A stretch of DNA of 64,000 nucleotides from Pseudoalteromonas luteoviolacea. Its GTDB lineage: Bacteria; Pseudomonadota; Gammaproteobacteria; Enterobacterales; Alteromonadaceae. Location: positions 1 through 64,000 of the forward strand of contig NZ_MAUJ01000012.1 in the NCBI RefSeq assembly GCF_001696455.1, in the 5' to 3' direction. The notes under the pieces are model-generated. The model saw only the letters and a program-made list of their open reading frames with translations. It ran no database searches and was not told the origin of the DNA. A program made the translations under genes and the position numbers. Positions 54,101-63,100 of the stretch are shown in pieces (positions within the stretch are counted from its first letter, which is position 1; the number at the start of each line of letters is the position of its first letter).

Positions 54101-57100
54101 GCCTCATACATGCTTAACCAGTTCAGGCTCAGGCCCTTACTCCACATGTGTGCAATGGTCAAAAATTGCTCAGTGCGCAGCCATTGTTCAATCAGTGTCT
54201 GTTTAACTTGGGCATCTTGGCTAATAAGCTGAATACCCTCTTTGTGCGCGCCAACACGCTCACGGAATATCCCCTCAGCTTCTAAAGCGGCTTTTTGTTG
54301 TCCCAAATTACCATCACGGTCTTTGTCTGCCGCGACATAACGGTTTAACTGCGCCACCAAGCCCGAGATAGAGTCGGTATAAATACACAGTCGCTCGTTC
54401 ATCTCTTCACGGCCAGTTTGTAGTGTATAAGCCAAACGCGTTAGCGAAGCGACATGATCTTTGCCGGATAAGTGCGCAGCGAGATCACTGGCGCGCTGTG
54501 TTAATTGTTCTGGCGTTTTCGCCGATAATGGGATCACTTTGGCAATCCCCGTCGCTCCCTCTGAGGGTTGACGTTTATCATTGTCTTTTGGTGGTTCAGC
54601 AACCACCATGTGTGCATTCGTCCCACTGAATCCAAATGAACTGACCACCCCTTGACGGCGCTGTCCATCATTCACTTCCCAAGGTTGTAAGCGATCATTA
54701 ATGTAGAATGGGCTGCCTTTCAGTGAAACATGTTCATTGACCTGTTCAACGTGAAGGGTTGGCGGTAGCTGACGGTGTTTCAGTGCCAGTACAACCTTGA
54801 TGACCCCGGCCACACCTGCCGCTGCCAGACAGTGGCCGATGTTACTTTTCACCGACCCCAGTGCACAGAAAGCTTCGCGATCCGTATAGGCTTTAAACGC
54901 GGTTTTCAGACCTTCAACCTCAATTGGGTCACCCAAAGGCGTGCCCGTACCATGCGCTTCAACTAGCTGGATCTCTTCAGGGTCTATGGCAAATTTGTCG
55001 TAAACACTGCGCTCCAGACGACTTTGTGACTGCGCGCTCGGTGCTGTGATACCGTTGGTTTTACCATCTTGATTCACCCCCCACCCCTGCAGTACAGCAT
55101 GGATGTTGTCCCCATCTTGCTGGGCATCTCGCAAACGCTTGAGCATCACCACACCCACACCTTCACCTGGCACGAAACCGTTCGCACGTTGGTCGAAGGT
55201 AAAGCAACGACCATCAGGAGACAGCATACCAGCCTGTGCAGACTTAAGATGTAATTCTGGGCCCGACATGACATACACGCCGCCTGCCAGCGCCATATCA
55301 CTGTCGGCATTGGTTAAGCTGTCACACGCCTGCGAGATGGCCACAAGTGAAGATGAACATGCGGTATCGATTGAGACACAGGGTCCCTGCAAATTCATAA
55401 AGTATGCGATCCGCGCCGCCAAAATCGAGGTTGCATCACCGGTAAAGCCTGGCGCACTGACTTGCAACTCTCTTGCTTGTAATTGGTAACCCGCACTCGC
55501 GCAGCCAACAAATACGCCGCAACGACTGCCAGACAGCTGTTGAGGTGCGTAACCTGCGTCCTCAATACTGTTCCAACAAGACTCTAAGAATAAGCGCTGT
55601 TGCGGATCCATACTCATCGCTTCTTTAGGCGATAAGTTAAAGAACAAGGGGTCAAAGGTGTCGTAATTGGTGAGTGCCCCCAACCATTTGCTATTGGTTT
55701 TGCCCTTCACCGGTGTGTCACTGGCCTGATAATAGTGCTCGCTTGACCAGCGCTCCTCCGGCACTTCTTTGATCATATCTTGTCCGCTGGCGAGGGCTTC
55801 CCAATATTGAGTGAGATTTTCCGCACCCGCAAACTGGCCTGACATACCAATGATTGCAATGGGTTGAATGATATTGCCCGTTGCCATCGGTTTCGCTGCC
55901 GAGCGCCAAGAACTTAATACTGGATACTGAGGACGATACTCTGCACTGCTGTCTGGACGTATTGCAGGCGTCTCAGTTTGCGGCGCCTGCTCAGGTGCCG
56001 CCGCAGATGGTGTCGCGGCTGCTGGTTCCTGAGGTGCAATGAACCCACTCACATAGTCACTGAATGCACGTAGGGTCGGATAACTGTAAACCTGCGTCGC
56101 TTCAATGTCTAAGCCATATTGGGCATTGATGGCCTTCACCCAAGTCACGCCGGTGATTGAGTCTAGGCCCAAGTCGACAAACTGTTCTTCTGCGTCCAGC
56201 TCTTCAACCGTCATATGCAACTCAGCGGCAAGCAGTGCAGCAAGTTGTGTTTCCACCGCTTCCGTCGATACCGATGCAGGTGTAGAGACAGGCGTTGCCG
56301 CGACCACAGGGGCAGATACAGCGGTTGACTCAACGTCTGTCGCTTGTGGTGATTGTTGCGCAATCACGTCGCTAACGTAGCCACTGAATTCATGCAATGT
56401 TGGGTAGCTATATACCTGAGTCGCTTCGATCTCTAAACCATACTTGGCATTAATCGCCTTCACCCAAGTGACACCGGTAATAGAATCTAGACCCAAATCG
56501 ACAAACTGTTCGTGTTCGTCTAGTTCCTCTACCCCCATGTGTAGTTCACCCGCCAGCAATGCCGTCAAGGTGTGCGTAACAGCACTGCTTGAGACAGGTG
56601 CTATACGGGTCGCTGTGACCGGTGCGGATACCGCAGGCTCCACCGTTGCCGGCGCATGCTGAGCCACCACCTCACTGACGTAATCACTGAATGCCTGCAA
56701 GGTTGGGTAGTTGTATACCTGCGTCGCTTCAATCTCTAGGCCATATTTGGCATTGATGGCGCGTACCCAAGTGACGCCCGTGATGGAGTCAAGGCCCAAG
56801 TCGACAAACTGTTCTTGTGGATCCAACTCTTGTGGATCCATGTGTAGTTCCGTCGCCAACATCACGCTTAATTGTTGTATAACCTCGGCCACTGACGCCT
56901 GTGGACGAGCACCTGATTGCGTAACTGTCGCCTGCGGTGCTGCGCTTTGCGTCTCATTGGCATAGAGCGATTCGATCAGTGCCAGCGTGTCACTGCGTCC
57001 AACAAATGTGGCTTCATGCATCGCAAGCTCACTGGTGTAGGTCGCTGCTAAATCAGGCATCAGTTGCTGACGCCACTGTGCTTTCAATGCCATCAACTGC

Positions 57101-60100
57101 GAGCGGCTGGCTTGGCTCAGTGCCTGTGCCATTGTCATCGCCGTCGACATAACGTCTTGGCGCGGTACCACAGTGCATGCCAGTCCGCGCGCGCTCAACG
57201 CACTGCCCTCATAGCCGTGGCCACTGAACAGGCTATCTATGCCTAAGTCTTGGCCCAGTTTGCGTGGAAGCAGCAGTGTCGAACCCGCCCCTGGAGTAAA
57301 TCCATAATTCATATAAGGACTGATATAGTGACTTTGAGCACTGAATACCGGCACATCCGCAAACATACCCAAAGCCCAACCTGCGCCTACCGAATGCCCT
57401 TGCATCGCCGCTATCACAGGTAAATCACAATTCAGCGGTAACTGGAATACCTTCTCATCGGTAAACTTCACTTCTCCGCGCTGAATTGCCAATAATGTTT
57501 CTTTGGTGCCCCCACTGGCAAAGTACTGGTTATAGCCTGTGAGTACCACCACTTTGTATTCGTTGTGCTCGGCAATATGCGCAAACACTTCATCCATCCC
57601 CGCGATAAAATCAGGGGAGAACATGTTTCTGACTTGACGATCTGCCATGGTGATTTGAACGACCCCATTTGGATACGCCGTGGCACTAATCACCTTCGAG
57701 TTCAAGACGATATCTTGACCAACTGTGATGTCAGTCTGACCAGTATCACGAGGCTGCTCGGTGGCCTGTAACGCCGTGCTCAGTGCCGTTTTTTGCTCAC
57801 TGAGTTGCGTCCAAACATCTCCCTTCCAACGCGCCAATGCAGCGCGCCATTCAGGGCGAGCAATGTGCTGCCAAGTGGCCGTCAAGCGCGTCGCCTGCGC
57901 CATCACGTCGCCGTCATCACATAGATACCAATGTGGTACCCCTTTTGGCAGAGCGTCTCCGCTAAAGGTGTCAGCCCCCAATAACAATTGCTGACTGAGC
58001 GTCTCGCCGATACGCAGCGAGAGTAAGGGGAATGCAAGGTCTGACGTGCGCCATAAACCATTGTCACCGTATTGTGCCGTGCGGTTATACACGATGGCAT
58101 CACAACTTTGCGCCAATAGCCAAGCGCGGCCCTGCGCGTCGCCCGTTAAGGCAGCCACCACTAAAATCGGGCAGCTCACAAGCTGTGCCATCAGCGCTTC
58201 TAGCGCACTATCATTCGCCGTCACTTCAGGTAGGAATGTGGTGTGGGCACTGCTGAGCACTAAGCTGCTGTAGCCTGCGTCCTGCGCCTCGTTAAGTACT
58301 TTTATTAGCGCTGCCACTTGTGATTGTTCAGGGGCAGCATGTAACTCAACCCACAGTGTTGTGTCTTGAGTACGCAGCGTCAGAGCGTCTGCATCACTGA
58401 TTCTGTCTGGCTGAAGGCTCATCGCGACATTGCCCTGTGGCATCTCGGTTTCATCCGTTAATGCCGCAACCCAATCGCGACGCGCCGCCGTCAGATGTGC
58501 TTTTAATGTTTGTAGTGCATGGGTGGATTTGCCGGCCAAGTGACCTGCCCATTCACGCGCTGTACGCTCAACATCTGCAGCCGCCACCACTGGGCAACTC
58601 CAACCTTTACGACGCCACTGTTCACCACTGGCGTTATCGGTCATAAACAAGAGATCCGCCGCCTGAGCACGCCCTAAGCGCGCCTCCCATAATGCTTGCT
58701 CAGCCGCATTGGTGCCACGAGACGCCTCGGTAGACCACAGGCCATAGCGCGACGCTTCTGCACATACCATTTGGTCACATAGCGCCCCTAGACAAAGGCC
58801 CGCACCCAGTGCATCTCCTTGCATCATCGCAATCGTTGGCGCGGCAAAGTTGACGATACGCTGATAGAGCGATTTAACGCCAGGATATGCCCATGCCCCT
58901 TGTAAGAAGGTGTCGCTTTCACCGCTCACTAAGAGCGCATTGACATCGTCGCGCGCAGCAAGATAATCCAGCGCTTGGTTGAATTGTTCAATCAATGCAT
59001 CGTCCAATTGGCCCTGTTGCATCGCTAGGCGATACACGCCCTGACCGAGCTGGTACAGTCGCACTAACATCGCACTTTGTGACGGTGCTTGGCTCTCTGG
59101 TGCATACACCGAGTGCACAGGCACCAAAGTGAAACTTGGGCGATGCAAAGATGCCGCATTGGTCAGGTTGGCCGCCTCAATCGGTTGTAACACCACGTCG
59201 CTCGGCTTGCTGCGCACGTCACTTGGCTGTGCATGCGATGTTGAGACCGTTGCAGTGACTGCCGCTGCAGCACTGCGCCACTGCACTTCAGTCATGGTCT
59301 CTAATTGCGCGGGTGCAGGTTCAGTCAGTGCTGGTGTAGACGCAGACGATGTCATCACACGCGACGGTTCTGGCTCTGCCAGTTTGGCCGTCACATTGCT
59401 TGTCGCCACAGGCATGGCAAAACGTAGCTCTTCCCATTGCTGATAACAACGCCCTTGGCTGTCGCAGAATGCCAAAGATAACGCAAGGTTTTGCGCATCC
59501 CCAGTGCGACTAACCCGCACCACCATGTTCTGGCTGCTGGCAAAGTGAACGTGCAATGCCGCTAACCCTTGCGGGTAAGCCTGCTGCCACGCTGATAATG
59601 GCAGACCATGATGTGCCAACCATTGTCCAATGACCGCAAAGCTGGTGCGTACCACCTCCGGATGAATAGCATAGATTTCTAAGCTGTTTTGTAAGCTTTC
59701 AGGGAAAGCCAGCTCAATAAGCAGTTCAGAGGCATCGTGGTCAACTGCCACGACCCCTTTTGGTAACTCAATCGGCAGCGGCGCGAGGCTGGATTTCAGC
59801 GTATTTAACGCCAGCGTTGGCAGCGGCTGAGATTGCACCTGGCCATGACCCTGACAGTGTATAATCTCTGCATCTTGGGTCTGGCTGTAAATTTCAAAGT
59901 CAACCTCACTGCCTTCGGCATGGAGGTTAAAGAGATCAATAGAGACCGATTGTCCGCCCTCCGCCACCGTAACCGGGGCACCCCATGCGAGCTGTGACAA
60001 GGTCACACTTTGCCCTTCTTGCTTCAATGCCAGTCCGCATTCCACGGCGGCTCTGGCCATTTCTAAACACACCTCAGCCGGTACGGTCCCCGCCGTACTA

Positions 60101-63100
60101 ATAAACGGCTCAGTGCCTTTGAATTCGGTGCGATAACCATGGGCATGTAATGTCGAGGTATTCATCTGTAACAGCGGGTGAATGCCCGACTGCATGGCAA
60201 CTGGCATTAATTGCGCATCGGGTTCCACCCAATATCTTTCACGTGCAAACTGGTAAACCGGTAGATGCATACGCTGCACTTTGGTGCCTAGATATAACTG
60301 ATCCCACGAGACTTTTTGACCTTTGACCCACAGCTCAGCGAGGTTATCTAACGCTTTATTTTGTAGCCAAGTCGCGACATTCTGCGCCACATTTTGCGTT
60401 TCTCGCAGTGCTGATAAAGCCGCACGACTCGCCTTAACTTGCGCATAGTACACGCCATCAGGCAAGGGGGTTTCAACTTGCCACTGACTGAACGCACGCA
60501 ATTGCGCTTGCAGCTGCGCGACCGAGTCAACCACCATGGCCATTCTCTCGTCCATTGCTTCACGGCCCAACTGTAAGGTATAGGCCAGTGACTGCAATGA
60601 CACGTCATCTGACGAGTCTAAGTGCGTCAGTAATGTGCTTACACGCGCTTGTAATTGTTCATATGTGCGCGCTGACAGTGGCACAAGTACAGGGTCAGAA
60701 GACGCTTGTTGCTGCGCCTTAGCGACATATTCTTCGATAATTAAATGGGCATTTGAGCCCCCTGCGCCAAATGATGATAGGCCCGCTAAGCGAGGGATAC
60801 TGCGACCATCAATGATCGGGGCTTCCCAAGGCACGAGCTGTTGATTGACCACAAATGGCGTTTGCTCAAAATCAATATTTTGATTGAGTTGTTGTGAATG
60901 CAGTGAAGGTGCGATCTGACGGTGGCGCATTTGTAGCAACACCTTAGACAGACCCGCAATCCCCGCAGCGGACTCACCATGACCAATATTCGACTTGGAA
61001 GAGCCAATTAAGCAGTAGCCAGACTCTCTTTGTTGTGGCGCTCGGTCACGATAAAATGCTTTGCTCAAACCCGCGATTTCAATTGGGTCGCCCAGCTTAG
61101 TGCCAGTGCCATGCGCTTCTAAATAACTGATGTGACGCGGGTCCACTTGCGCATCTGCAAGCGCTTGTTCAATCGCGCAAGTTTGCGCATTCGGGTTAGG
61201 GACCGAGTAACCGCGGGTATGACCCCCGTGATTCAATGCACTGCCACGGATCACCCCGTGAATGGCATCGCCATCAGCCTCCGCTTTAGATAAGAGTTTT
61301 AGTAGTACAACTCCCACGCCCTCAGCTGGAATATAGCCATCGCCGCCTTCTCCAAAGCTCTGGCAGTGGCCATCACTGGAGATAAACTGACCGGCACTGA
61401 GCATCAGATATTTGTTTGGATGAATGGTGACATTCACCCCCCCAGCCAGTGCCATGTCGGTACGACCTAACTTCAAGTCTTGACATGCTAAGTGAATAGC
61501 CGTCAGTGACGAAGAACACATGGTATCAACCGTCATGCTTGGCCCATGCACATTCATAACATAAGACACGCGGTTCGCCACACTCGCAGGCGAGCTGGCG
61601 AAGCCCATGCGCTGGCCACCCATGCTGGCCTCTGCACCAATCAACTGGTATTCGCTGTACATCACCCCAGCGTAAACACCCACTTGACCACTTTGCTGTT
61701 TTTCACGCGGCACTTGCAGGCTATCGCGCGTGTATCCCGCATCTTCCATTGCCAACCATGCATGTTGGAGGAACAAGCGTTCTTGTGGGTCTATGGTCAG
61801 TGCTTCTTTTGGTGAGATATTGAAAAAGCGTGGGTCGAACTCATCGACTCCGGCAATAAAGCCCCCCCATTTACTGAAGTGATGGCCAGATACCGTGCGA
61901 TCTTCACTGTAGTACTCGCGCCAGTCCCAACGAGACTCAGGCACTTCGCTAATACAATCACGCCCAGCGGCCAGATTGTTCCAGTACTCAGCCAGATCCT
62001 CAGATTCAGGGTAACGGCCACTGATACCGATAATAGCAATCGGCTCTTTCGCCAACGCGTGTGCGTTATCAGCACGTGACTTCGCGCCATTACGGCGTAA
62101 ACGCGCCCGCGCAAGTGGCGAGGTCGATGACGGTTTGCTCGTCACCTCAGTACTTGCTGTGTGGGTACTTGACGTAGCGACATGACTTGTGTCTTCACCA
62201 AGCAGGGTCGCTAGCGTCTCTGGATGCGCCTCTACAAAATATTCACTCAGTTGTGCAATGGTTTGATATTCAAAGAACAGTGTTTTAGATAAAGTGCCAA
62301 AGTCTTTCTCAAGTGCACGCGTCAGTGTCATCGACAGGATTGAATCAATGCCATAGCGCTCAAACCCGGCGCTGGCTTCAACGTCCTCTTCAGGCAGCTT
62401 CAACAAGCGTGCAAATAGGTCACAAAAATACTGTTCAGTGCGGCTGGCGAGATCGCCACTTTGGCTGTTGTTGGCCGCACTATTGACGGCTTTAGGAGCT
62501 TGCAGTGGTGATAGCCCCGGCGTGTGAGCCAGCGCTTCAGGTAATTTATTGCGATCGCCACACAGCGCGATAACTTGCTCAGCGTCCACTTCCATACACT
62601 GGCTAAATAGCGCAATCCCCTCCTCATCGGAGAGCATCGCCAGGCCATATTTCTCAATAAAGACCGACAGCTGCTCCTCGGTCATGCCCATGCCACCCGA
62701 GGCCCATAGCGGCCAGTTGATGGCGACGGTTTTGCCCTGACAAGCGCCAGCAGTAACCTGCGCGTTACGCATGGAGGCGAAGCCATCTAAGAATCCGTTT
62801 GCCGCAGCGTAATCGGCCTGACCCGCGTTACCCGCCCAAGAGACTAACGAGGAGAATAACACCATAAAGTCTAACGGTTGTTGGTCACTCGCGGCTGAAA
62901 GATTGAGGGTGCCCTGTACTTTCGGAGCCAAGACCTCTGCCAATCCCGCTGGCGTTTTATTAATCAAGAAACCATCGGACACCATACCTGCCAAGTGGAA
63001 AATACCGTTCAGTGGTTTAGCAACGTGTGCGATGCGGTCAAATAATGTGTTTACCGCGGCGATGTCAGTGAGATCAACTTGCTCGTAGTGCACCCGCTCG

